From an uncultured Caldilineales bacterium (GTDB lineage Bacteria > Chloroflexota > Anaerolineae > JAAEKA01), in assembly GCA_937907455.1 (NCBI GenBank), contig CALESQ010000078.1:1-64000 (forward strand): 64,000 nt of DNA, written 5' to 3'. Shown here one piece after another: positions 7,918 to 15,210 of this stretch. Every line of letters begins with the position of its first letter. The stretch's first letter is position 1. The translations under genes and the position numbers were made by a program. The notes beneath the pieces were generated by a model. That model saw only the letters and a program-made list of their open reading frames with translations, searched no databases and was not told where the DNA came from.

Positions 7918-9234
7918 ATGACTGACACGGCTAACCCGCTGAGCAAGCGCGAACAGGAGATTTTGGAGCTGGTGGCGCGCGGCCTGAGCAACCAGGAAAT
8001 CGCCCGCGACCTGGTGATCAGCCTGAACACGGTCAAGGTGCATCTGCGCAACATCTTTGCCAAGCTGGACGCCAGCTCACGCACCGATGCGCTGGTGCGC
8101 GCGGCGCAGGCTGGTTGGGTGGCCGTCAGCGGGCTTGAGGAAGAAGCGGCTGCCGCGCCCGTGCCGGTGGCCCGCGCGGCCGAGCCACCCTTGCCGCGCT
8201 GGCAGCGTGTGTATTTTGTGCTGGCGGCAGTTGTGGTAATAGCTGCCTTGCTGTTGCCGGACGTGCTGCAAAATCGCCCCGCAGCAGCCACCGCCAATGC
8301 CTTCAGCGACAGCGCTCGCAACCAAAGCGCAGTACCGCCACGCGTCGAGGTGAGTCGCTGGAACAGCCTGGCTCCGCTGCCCGTAGCACGCAGCCGCCTG
8401 GCGTTGGCCGCCCTGCCCGGCCAACTGCTGGCAATCGGCGGAGAAGGGCCGCAAGGCATCAGCAGCAGCACCTATCGCTACGACACCGAGGCCAATGGCT
8501 GGCTGCGCGGTGCCGACAAACCCACAGCCACAGCCAACACTCAAGCCGTAGTGCTGGATGGCCTGGTCTATGTACCGGGCGGCAGTGGCAGCGACGGCGC
8601 ACCCAGCGCAGTGCTGGAAATATACGATGCAGCCGCAGATAGCTGGCACAGCGCAGCCGCACTGCCAGAGCCGCGCAGCGGCTCTGCCCTGGCTGCCTTT
8701 GGTGGACGGCTCTACCTGTTCGGCGGCTGGAACGGCACGCGCTATGTCAACTCCACATGGATGTATGATCCCGCTGCCGACCGCTGGAGCGAGCGGGCTG
8801 CCTGGCCAGAGCACGCCGCCTTTGCCGCGGCCGCCACGCTGCCCGACCGCATCATCGTGGCCGGTGGCTACGATGGCCGACGCGAGTACAGCGCTTGCCA
8901 CGCCTACTTCCCCACCGATGACCGCTGGGCCGCCTGCGCGCCGCTCAACCGGGCACGCGGGGGGCTGGGTATGGCCGCAGATGGCAACTCGATCTACGCA
9001 GTGGGCGGCGGCTGGCAGCAAGTGATCACCTTTAACGAACGCTACGACAGCCTGACCAACACCTGGGCTTTGCTGCCTTCGCCGGTGGAAGGCAAATGGC
9101 TTAATCCGGGTGTCGCCGGCGATGGCTCGCTGGTATATGTGGTGGGCGGCTGGAACGGCAACTATCTGGACAACACCGAGGCATTTCAGGGCACCTTCCG
9201 CGCCTTTTTGCCACTCGGTACACGGGGCCAATGA
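7918..9234 (+). CDS. LuxR-type HTH - membrane segment - Kelch-repeat protein
   Basis: 438 residues. Residues 8-65 are a LuxR/NarL-type helix-turn-helix (LSKREQEILELVARGLSNQE, then NTVKVHLRNIFAKL). A single transmembrane helix lies at about 97-116. Residues 135-430 contain about six Kelch repeats with GG.N and W..L patterns (LFGGWNGTRYVN, VAGGYDGR, VVGGWNGN), predicted to form an extracytoplasmic beta-propeller. The DNA-binding domain would face the cytoplasm, giving a one-component membrane-tethered regulator. The ATG at 7918 was chosen over an in-frame ATG 14 codons upstream because the HTH begins right after it. The preceding 30 bases include the low-complexity words found in other intergenic gaps. 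Confidence 0.85.
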   Translation: MTDTANPLSKREQEILELVARGLSNQEIARDLVISLNTVKVHLRNIFAKLDASSRTDALVRAAQAGWVAVSGLEEEAAAAPVPVARAAEPPLPRWQRVYFVLAAVVVIAALLLPDVLQNRPAAATANAFSDSARNQSAVPPRVEVSRWNSLAPLPVARSRLALAALPGQLLAIGGEGPQGISSSTYRYDTEANGWLRGADKPTATANTQAVVLDGLVYVPGGSGSDGAPSAVLEIYDAAADSWHSAAALPEPRSGSALAAFGGRLYLFGGWNGTRYVNSTWMYDPAADRWSERAAWPEHAAFAAAATLPDRIIVAGGYDGRREYSACHAYFPTDDRWAACAPLNRARGGLGMAADGNSIYAVGGGWQQVITFNERYDSLTNTWALLPSPVEGKWLNPGVAGDGSLVYVVGGWNGNYLDNTEAFQGTFRAFLPLGTRGQ

Positions 9235-9262
9235 CGGCTCCTCACTTTTCAGGAGGTTACTC

Positions 9263-9529
9263 ATGTCTGATCTCAACACCCAGTTCGAGCAAGCAGGCCA
9301 GGCCGTGCAAAGCCTTGCCAAACGCCCCGATGATCAAACTTTGCTGAAGCTGTATGCCCTTTACAAGCAAGGCTCTAGCGGCGATGTGCAGGGTAACCGC
9401 CCCGGCTTCATGGATATGGCGGGGCGCTTCAAGTACGATGCCTGGGCCAAGCTGAAGGGCAAGCCGCAGGACGAAGCCAGGCAAGCCTATGTGGATCTGG
9501 TAGCGCAACTTCAGGCCAAATACGGCTAA
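9263..9529 (+). CDS. Acyl-CoA-binding protein
   Basis: 88 residues, the standard length of the ACBP four-helix bundle, which holds long-chain acyl-CoA in the cytoplasm. Conserved features are visible: the LYALYKQGSSGDV segment (about 32-44), the KYDAWAKLKGK segment (about 54-64) and a final YV..V..L..KYG helix. A strong AGGAGG lies 6 bases ahead of the ATG. ACBP is mainly eukaryotic and patchy in bacteria; here it may serve the same acyl-CoA pool as the two thiolases (inference). Confidence 0.92.
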   Translation: MSDLNTQFEQAGQAVQSLAKRPDDQTLLKLYALYKQGSSGDVQGNRPGFMDMAGRFKYDAWAKLKGKPQDEARQAYVDLVAQLQAKYG

Positions 9530-9548
9530 AAACAGCCCCGCCGGTTAA

Positions 9549-9591
9549 GCAGGCTGTCCGGCAGCGCGCCCGCTGTGATTGGACAGCCTGC
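9549..9591 (+). terminator. Stem-loop after the acyl-CoA-binding protein gene
   Basis: An 11-base perfect inverted repeat (9549-9559 with 9581-9591) encloses a second small stem (CAGCG/CGCTG). There is no T-run after it, so it is a weak intrinsic terminator at best; its right arm also overlaps the -35 of the tRNA promoter. Confidence 0.4.
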
Positions 9592-9608
9592 CTGACTTGC
9601 GCTAAAAT
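9579..9608 (+). promoter_or_regulatory. Promoter of the split tRNA-Arg gene
   Basis: TTGGAC (9579-9584) or TGGACA (9580-9585) with TAAAAT (9603-9608) at a spacing of 18 or 17 bases. The -10 ends 13 bases before the mature 5' end of the tRNA. Confidence 0.5.
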
Positions 9609-9621
9609 CACCCTGTGTTAT

Positions 9622-9929
9622 GCCCCCGTAGCTCAGCGGACAGAGCAGCAGCCTTCGATAACGCCATATTGGAGCCTCTGTGAAGAAAAAAAATTCACAG
9701 AGTGGACAGCACCATATCGGTGAAGCCTTAACAGGTCGTGCTGATGGTAATACCGAGGAAACTTGCGATCATTTGACCCCTCAGAGTCGCGCAAGGCTCC
9801 GTAGAGACTAAACGTGCTGCACCTGAAACGGTGAAGTTATAGTCCAGACCACAAACGGCAGCCGCCGGTAGTGAAAACTATAGTGGTAAGCTAAGCTGAA
9901 TGTCGCAGGTTCGATCCCTGCCGGGGGTA
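9622..9929 (+). tRNA. tRNA-Arg(UCU), split by a group I intron
   Basis: Exons 9622-9655 and 9891-9929 join into a 73-base tRNA. Acceptor stem 9622-9628 pairs with 9922-9928 (six Watson-Crick pairs plus G1-U72), D-stem GCTC/GAGC, T-stem GCAGG/CCTGC with loop TTCGATC, discriminator A at 9929; CCA is not encoded. Splicing U34 (9655) to C35 (9891) gives anticodon loop CTTCTAA, so the anticodon is UCU and reads AGA/AGG. Reading straight through instead would put UCG at 34-36 but leave no proper 3' half. The 5' exon ends in U and the intron ends in G, as group I splicing requires. The anticodon stem has one non-canonical G27-A43 pair. Confidence 0.92.
9656..9890 (+). ncRNA. Group I intron (cyanobacterial tRNA-Leu/Azoarcus-like, IC3 type)
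   Basis: 235 bases between anticodon positions 34 and 35. Visible core parts: a guide segment TTGGAGCCT (9669-9677) that recalls the TTGAGCCTT of the Anabaena tRNA-Leu intron; a perfect 9-base P2 stem (9676-9684 with 9694-9702); a P7 pair GACTA (9806-9810) with TAGTC (9840-9844), inside the hallmark strings GTAGAGACTAAAC and AAGTTATAGTCC; terminal guanosine at 9890. No homing endonuclease frame is present. The subgroup is my judgement from these strings, not from a model fit. It should self-splice with a guanosine cofactor. Confidence 0.9.
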
Positions 9930-9935
9930 CTTTGC

Positions 9936-9968
9936 AGCCGGTATTCACGTGATGAATACCGGCTTTTT
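9936..9968 (+). terminator. Intrinsic terminator after tRNA-Arg
   Basis: A perfect 12-base inverted repeat (9936-9947 with 9953-9964), 5-base loop, then a run of five T, 7 bases after the tRNA 3' end. It separates the tRNA from the following oxidoreductase gene, which begins 28 bases later. Confidence 0.88.
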
Positions 9969-9995
9969 CCTGCACCATTATTTAAGGAGCCCTCT

Positions 9996-11429
9996 ATGAG
10001 CAAAGCGCTTTCGCGCCGCGATTTTCTGAAAATTGCCGCGGCCACAGGTGGGGTTGCTGCCGCCGCAGGGGTGGGAATTCCGCTGCTGGCAGGCGAAAAA
10101 GACCTGGTATTTCCCGTCAACGACAGCTATTGGGCGCGCGAACAGCCACAAGCCAACGCGCCATTGGCTGAAGATATCACCGTGGATGTAGCCATTATCG
10201 GCGGCGGCTACACCGGACTTTCCAGCGCCTGGCATCTAGCCACGCGCGCCCCCGGCCTGAAAATCGCCCTGCTGGAGGCCCGACAATGCGGCCACGGCGC
10301 TTCGGGGCGGCACGGCGGCATGGTACTCAGCCAACCAGGGGTGGAGGCGTTCGAGATCATGCACGATCTGGAAACGCACAAGCGCACCTACGACGTCACT
10401 GCTGCGGGCATGAAAGAGTTGCAACAGGTGGTGCAAAGCACCGGCATTGACTGCGATCTGCAACTTGAGGGCTTTTTGCACACCTTCCTGGATGAGGAAG
10501 ATCGGCCCTATTACGAAGAGTATCTGGAAGAGGCCCGGCAGGCTGGCATTCCGGTAGAACTGTGGGATGCCGAACAAACTGCGCATGCGCTGGGTAGCGA
10601 ACGCTTTGCCGGCGCCATGTTTGATCCCAACGGCGGTTCGGTACACGCCATGAAGCTGGTAAAAGCACAAAAAGCTGCGGCCATGCAGGCCGGCGCGGTG
10701 ATCTACGAAGACAGCGCGGTGCTGGATATCGAGGAAGGCGAGCTGATGCGGCTGCGCGTGGGCGCAGCCGGCCACACCGTCACCGCGCCAGCCATTGTAC
10801 TGGCTACCAACGCTTACACCTCCAAACTGGGCTACTTTCAGTCGCAGGTAATGCCGGTACATGCGCAAACCGCGGTGACAACGCCGCTCAGCACGCAGCA
10901 GCTTGAGGCCATTGCCTGGAACAGTCGCCTGCCCTTCTACGACTCGCGCAACATGCTGTTTCATGTGGTGCTGACCCCGGACAACCGCATTGTGGTGGGC
11001 GGTGGCGATGCCAAATACGAGTTCCGCAACGACCTGCAATACCGCGGCAACCTGAAACAGGTGGGCGAGATGATGCTGAACGAGCTGATAGTGATGTACC
11101 CCGCCCTGCAAGGCATTCGTTTCGACTATGTGTGGGATGGCGTGTTAGGCATGTCCTACGACGGCACGCCCTCGGTGGGAGTCACCGGCAAGCACCGCAA
11201 CATCTACCACGGCCTGGCCTACAGCGGGCAGGGCGTTAACCTGTCATGGGTGTTCGGCGATGTCATCGCCGCTCTGCACCAGGGCCAACCTCATCCCTGG
11301 CTGGAAACCCCCTACGGCAACAACAAGCTGCCCTATATCCCGCCGGAGCCGTTCCGTTGGATCGGTGCGGAAGGCATGATGAAGTACTATAGCTGGCAAG
11401 ATAGACGAGCGAACCAGGACAATCGCTGA
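9996..11429 (+). CDS. Tat-exported FAD-dependent (DAO family) oxidoreductase
   Basis: 477 residues from the ATG at 9996, which has AAGGAG upstream; an earlier in-frame start would run through the tRNA. The N-terminus SRRDFLKIAAATGG is a twin-arginine signal followed by a hydrophobic stretch, so the folded flavoprotein is probably exported. The FAD-binding GGGYTGLSSAWHLA motif is at about 68-81 and an ARQCGHGASGRHGG segment follows, as in gamma-glutamylputrescine oxidase (PuuB/OrdL) and other DAO amine/amino-acid oxidases. A C-terminal GLAYSGQGVNLSW matches the FAD-closing motif of the family. The substrate is not determinable. A gamma-glutamyl hydrolase (PuuD-like) lies far away at the right end. 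Confidence 0.88.
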   Translation: MSKALSRRDFLKIAAATGGVAAAAGVGIPLLAGEKDLVFPVNDSYWAREQPQANAPLAEDITVDVAIIGGGYTGLSSAWHLATRAPGLKIALLEARQCGHGASGRHGGMVLSQPGVEAFEIMHDLETHKRTYDVTAAGMKELQQVVQSTGIDCDLQLEGFLHTFLDEEDRPYYEEYLEEARQAGIPVELWDAEQTAHALGSERFAGAMFDPNGGSVHAMKLVKAQKAAAMQAGAVIYEDSAVLDIEEGELMRLRVGAAGHTVTAPAIVLATNAYTSKLGYFQSQVMPVHAQTAVTTPLSTQQLEAIAWNSRLPFYDSRNMLFHVVLTPDNRIVVGGGDAKYEFRNDLQYRGNLKQVGEMMLNELIVMYPALQGIRFDYVWDGVLGMSYDGTPSVGVTGKHRNIYHGLAYSGQGVNLSWVFGDVIAALHQGQPHPWLETPYGNNKLPYIPPEPFRWIGAEGMMKYYSWQDRRANQDNR

Positions 11430-11480
11430 CCCCGTCTCTTCCTGACCTATTTAGCATCTTTGCCTTACAAAGGACACACT

Positions 11481-13286
11481 ATGGCTATTCAACCTTCTGC
11501 CTATCCTGGTATGGGGGCAATACCTTATGAAAAGGGCGTTTCCTTTCGCGTGTGGGCCCCACACGCCAACGAAATCTTTGTGATGGGTGACTTCAACGAA
11601 TGGAATGGTATCATCCATCCGCTGATCCACGAAGGCGGTGGCTATTGGTCATGCGCAGTGGACGGCGCAAAGCCCGGACAAGCCTATAAGTTTCGTCTGC
11701 TGAACGGCGAGCAGGAGCTTTTCCGGGTAGACCCCTACGCGCGCGAGGTAACCAACTCGGTAGGTGATTCGGTAATCTTCGACCCCTCGTTCGACTGGAG
11801 CGACGACAATTTCCACACCCCGCCGTGGAACGAGATGACTATCTACGAGCTGCACGTAGGCACGTTTAACCGCGCCGCAGACGCTGCTTCTGGAAACTTT
11901 CACACCGCCACAGAAAAGCTGGGATACCTGCGCGACCTGGGCATTAACACCATTTTAGTTATGCCGCCCATGGAGTTCGCAGGTGATTTGTCGTGGGGTT
12001 ACAATCCGGCGCACCCCTTCGCCATCGAAAGTATCTACGGTGGGCCGAGGGCCTTCAAAGAATTTGTAAAAGCCGCACACCAACATGGAATGGCTGTGCT
12101 GGTAGACGTGGTACACAACCACTTCGGCCCCAGCGATCTGTCGCTGTGGCAGTTCGATGGCTGGAGCGAAGACGGCATGGGCGGCATTTACTTCTACCAG
12201 GATTGGCGGGCAGAGACACCCTGGGGCAGTACTCGTCCTGATTATGGCCGGGCTGAAGTGCGCCAGTACATCCGCGACAACTGCCTGATGTGGCTGGAAG
12301 ATTACCACTGCGACGGCCTGCGCTTCGACGCCACCGCGTACATGCGCAACGCACGCGGCGAAGAAGGCCCCGATGGCGACATCGAAGAAGGGTGGGACCT
12401 GCTACGCTGGATCAACAAGGAAATTCGCGACCGGCAACCGTGGAAGATCACCATTGCCGAAGACCTGCGCAGCAATCCCGCCGTCACCAACTCGTTGGAA
12501 GAGGGCGGGCTGGGCTTTGATGCCCAATGGGACGCGCAGTTTGTTCACCCCATCCGCGCGGCCATCATCGGGCAAGAGGATGCAAGTCGCGATATGAATG
12601 CAGTGGCCGCGGCTGTGCTGTACCGCTATCAAAACAATGCCTTTTCACGCGTGATCTATACAGAAAGCCACGACGAGGTGGCAAACGGCAAAAGCCGCGT
12701 CCCCACGGAGATTTGGCCGGACAATGGGGCATCGTGGTGGGCAAAAAAGCGCAGCACCCTGGGCGCAGCCCTGGTGTTCACCAGTCCTGGCATCCCCATG
12801 ATCTTTCAGGGCCAGGAAATGCTGGAAGAAGGCTGGTTCGACGACTCAAACCCCCTGGACTGGGAACGGCTGGAACACTTCAAGGGCATCTTCGCCCTGT
12901 ACGAATCGCTGTTCAAACTGCGCCGCAACTGGGGCGACAACACGGCGGGGCTGCGCGGCCATGAAGTAGACGTGTATCACATCAATAACGCGGCCAAGGT
13001 ACTGGCCTTCCACCGCTGGCAAGAGGGCGGCGCAGGGGATAGTGTAGTGGTGGTGGCGAATTTTACCACCGAGCCTATCAACGATTATTGGATCGGCTTG
13101 CCTGAGGCCGGGCTATGGAAGGTGCGTTTCAACAGCGACTGGAACGGCTTTGACTCTGAATTTGCCAACACCTTTACGGCTGATACCGAAGCGGTGAGTG
13201 AGGGCGAAGATGGACAGGGCTTTAAAGGCAGCCTCAACGCCATTGGCGCTTACAGTGTAGTGATCCTGTCAAAAGACAAGGGATAG
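11481..13286 (+). CDS. 1,4-alpha-glucan branching enzyme (GH13)
   Basis: 601 residues. N-terminal CBM48 (about 15-100, VSFRVWAPHANEIFVMGDFN), then a GH13 barrel with the catalytic nucleophile Asp283 (LRFDATAY), acid/base Glu327 (IAEDLR) and Asp398 (ESHDEV), and a C-terminal beta domain. Such enzymes transfer alpha-1,4 chains to 6-positions in glycogen. It is shorter than E. coli GlgB (728) because the N1 extension is missing; malto-oligosyltrehalose hydrolase is the main alternative given the similar fold, but the EVANGKSR and QEMLEEGWF strings favour branching enzyme. ATG chosen at 11481, with AAAGGA 10 bases upstream. No other glycogen gene is adjacent. Confidence 0.85.
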   Translation: MAIQPSAYPGMGAIPYEKGVSFRVWAPHANEIFVMGDFNEWNGIIHPLIHEGGGYWSCAVDGAKPGQAYKFRLLNGEQELFRVDPYAREVTNSVGDSVIFDPSFDWSDDNFHTPPWNEMTIYELHVGTFNRAADAASGNFHTATEKLGYLRDLGINTILVMPPMEFAGDLSWGYNPAHPFAIESIYGGPRAFKEFVKAAHQHGMAVLVDVVHNHFGPSDLSLWQFDGWSEDGMGGIYFYQDWRAETPWGSTRPDYGRAEVRQYIRDNCLMWLEDYHCDGLRFDATAYMRNARGEEGPDGDIEEGWDLLRWINKEIRDRQPWKITIAEDLRSNPAVTNSLEEGGLGFDAQWDAQFVHPIRAAIIGQEDASRDMNAVAAAVLYRYQNNAFSRVIYTESHDEVANGKSRVPTEIWPDNGASWWAKKRSTLGAALVFTSPGIPMIFQGQEMLEEGWFDDSNPLDWERLEHFKGIFALYESLFKLRRNWGDNTAGLRGHEVDVYHINNAAKVLAFHRWQEGGAGDSVVVVANFTTEPINDYWIGLPEAGLWKVRFNSDWNGFDSEFANTFTADTEAVSEGEDGQGFKGSLNAIGAYSVVILSKDKG

Positions 13287-13335
13287 AGTTCGACAGGAAC
13301 GGCAACCACAGTGCCCCCAAGCCATGCCTCTGACC

Positions 13336-13881
13336 TTACTTACGGGGACGCAATTGCACTATCGCACCCACTGCCACCAGCAGCAGCAAGATCAGCCTGC
13401 TGCTGGTGGCGGGCAGGGGCATCAGCCGACCAGCAGCACCCAGCACCAGCAAGGCCCCCAGCAGCGCCGACAACACCACCATGCCCAGATCAAAAACCTG
13501 ATTAAGCAAGGCCGCGCCCAACAAACCGCCGGCCACAAACACGGCCACAACGAGTACCATGCCCGGTTGCGCGGGCAACACGCCGTAGGTACTCAACAGC
13601 CAGCCCAGCACCACACCGCCTGCCACAAAGCCGATGAGATTAAGAAGCGCCTGCTTGCCCAACAGCATCACCAGCGCAAAAAGCACAGCCAGCACCCAGG
13701 GAGCCAGCGCAGCCGTAGAGGAGGCCACCCCGGCCAGCGGACCAGCAAGCAACCGCACCCCCAGCGCATAGCCCGCACCCGCAGCCAGCAGCCAGCTCAA
13801 CCGTTTGCCAACCAGCAACAGAGCTGCCCCCAGCGCTATCTGGATCAAAAGAAGGGATGTCATGGGCATATCTCCGTTCAA
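13336..13881 (-). CDS. Small polytopic membrane protein (DUF4203-like)
   Basis: 181 residues, almost entirely hydrophobic, with about seven predicted helices rich in Gly/Ala/Leu (for example GVRLLAGPLAGVASS and GFVAGGVVLGWLLS). It resembles the DUF4203/TMEM198-like group, with no catalytic residue visible. Its start overlaps the stop of the flavoprotein gene by 4 bases (ATGA), so the two are co-translated. Function unknown. Confidence 0.7.
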   Translation of the reverse strand: MNGDMPMTSLLLIQIALGAALLLVGKRLSWLLAAGAGYALGVRLLAGPLAGVASSTAALAPWVLAVLFALVMLLGKQALLNLIGFVAGGVVLGWLLSTYGVLPAQPGMVLVVAVFVAGGLLGAALLNQVFDLGMVVLSALLGALLVLGAAGRLMPLPATSSRLILLLLVAVGAIVQLRPRK

Positions 13882-14969
13882 TTAGCCTCGATATCCTTTA
13901 GCTCCAACTCGTATTGCCGACTGGGAATGGTGCCAAGCCGGGCAGGCCACTGCCCGGTAAGCGCCTGTACAATGCGCCCGACATGGACATGGCTGTTTTC
14001 AATAAAAATCGTGTAGCCTTCCTGGCGCTGGCCCGCGGCCGCAGTGCCGGCTACATACAGACCAGGCACATCGGTCTCCATAGTGACCGGGTCGAACAGC
14101 GGAGCGCGCGTAGGGCCGTGCAAGGTGACGCCAGCCTGCTCCAACAGGGTCATGTCGGCCTCGAAGCCGGTGAGCAGCAGCACAAAATCAGCCGGATGCT
14201 GAAAGATGTCGCTGCCAGGGCTGCCATCCTCGCTCAGCCGAGCCAGCGTCACCGCGGTGGGAGTGATCTCCAACGGCACAGTGAGCGGGTAAAAGCCAAT
14301 CAGCCCCAACTCGATCTGCGCCTGCAAGTCAGGCAGCAGCCAGTGTTTGATGGAGCGCCCGCGAAATGCGGCGCGGCGATAGCTGATGCTCACCTCGGCC
14401 CCGGCGCGCCAGCAGCGCAGTGCCGCCTCCGCGGCTGAGTTGCGCCCTCCCACCACCAACAAACGGCGACGAAAATAGGGATGCACATCGCCGAAATAGT
14501 GGCTGACATGGGGCAGATCTTCGCCGGGGATGTTGAGGCGGCGCGGCCGGTGCATGTCGCCGGTGGTCAGTACCACCCGCTGGGCGTGATAGTGACGCGG
14601 CCCCGCAGCAGTGATGCTGGTCAGCCAAAAGCCGGCGCTGCCTCGCTCCAGATGGGTCACCCTCTCATAGGTTTGCACGCGCAGATCGAACTGCTCTACC
14701 AGCGAACGCAGGTAAACCAAATACTCCTCGCCGGTGGTGCGTTCCTGGGCGCGGTTCTGAATGGGTACACCCGCCAACTCGATGCGTTCGGTGGTGCTGA
14801 AAAAGGGCGTGTTGCGCGGCCACCACGAAATGGTGTAGCCAATCTGCTGCGCTTCCAGGTGGATATAGCTAACTCCGGCGCGTTTCAGGCTGATAGCCAG
14901 CTCCAGGCCAATCGGCCCTGCACCCACAACCAGCAGATCAGTAGAGATAACGGGAAAATCAGCCATCAA
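13878..14969 (-). CDS. YpdA-like FAD/NAD(P)-dependent oxidoreductase
   Basis: 363 residues. An N-terminal dinucleotide fold VVGAGPIGLELAISL (about 14-28), a middle LVVGGRNSAAEAALRCW NAD(P)-binding fold (about 170-186) and a C-terminal GLYVAGTAAAGQRQ (FAD-contacting). The PFFSTTERIELAGVPI segment is typical of YpdA, the putative bacillithiol-disulfide reductase group; no redox CxxC is present, which is also typical. Whether this organism makes bacillithiol cannot be judged from the window. It overlaps the 80-residue gene upstream and the membrane gene downstream by 4 bases each. Confidence 0.8.
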   Translation of the reverse strand: MMADFPVISTDLLVVGAGPIGLELAISLKRAGVSYIHLEAQQIGYTISWWPRNTPFFSTTERIELAGVPIQNRAQERTTGEEYLVYLRSLVEQFDLRVQTYERVTHLERGSAGFWLTSITAAGPRHYHAQRVVLTTGDMHRPRRLNIPGEDLPHVSHYFGDVHPYFRRRLLVVGGRNSAAEAALRCWRAGAEVSISYRRAAFRGRSIKHWLLPDLQAQIELGLIGFYPLTVPLEITPTAVTLARLSEDGSPGSDIFQHPADFVLLLTGFEADMTLLEQAGVTLHGPTRAPLFDPVTMETDVPGLYVAGTAAAGQRQEGYTIFIENSHVHVGRIVQALTGQWPARLGTIPSRQYELELKDIEAN

Positions 14970-15208
14970 TCACGGTTTCTGGGATGCGCCCGCGCGGCAC
15001 GCTCGTTGCCCCGCTTGTAGTTGCCGGTGAGCCGCGCCATAAGCTGCTGGGCCTGCTCTGAGGTGCAGCCAGCCACTTTAGCGGCAAACTTGCGCGCCTC
15101 GGCCCCGCGCAGCACGGTCACAAGCCGATCGTGGCGCCAGACTTCAACCGCACCATCTTTGCGCGCGGTGTAAGCGAACCCCAGGTCATCAGCAGGCGCA
15201 GGGTTCAT
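14966..15208 (-). CDS. Small conserved-looking protein
   Basis: 80 residues, soluble, basic. It starts 2 bases after the polyphosphate kinase stop and overlaps the flavoprotein start by 4 bases, which supports its being a real gene. Residues 10-55 could form a small mixed alpha/beta fold (WRHDRLVTVLRGAEARKFAA); no motif is recognised. Confidence 0.65.
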   Translation of the reverse strand: MNPAPADDLGFAYTARKDGAVEVWRHDRLVTVLRGAEARKFAAKVAGCTSEQAQQLMARLTGNYKRGNERAARAHPRNRD

Positions 15209-15210
15209 GG

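Noticed and set aside
9622..9700. tRNA with anticodon UCG read straight from the DNA
   Set aside because: No 3' half of a tRNA follows within the normal distance. The proper 3' half is 235 bases on, and joining at group I splice sites gives UCU.
9900..9995. Upstream start for the Tat flavoprotein gene inside the tRNA
   Set aside because: It would translate the tRNA 3' half and the terminator. The ATG at 9996 has a ribosome site and opens on the Tat signal.
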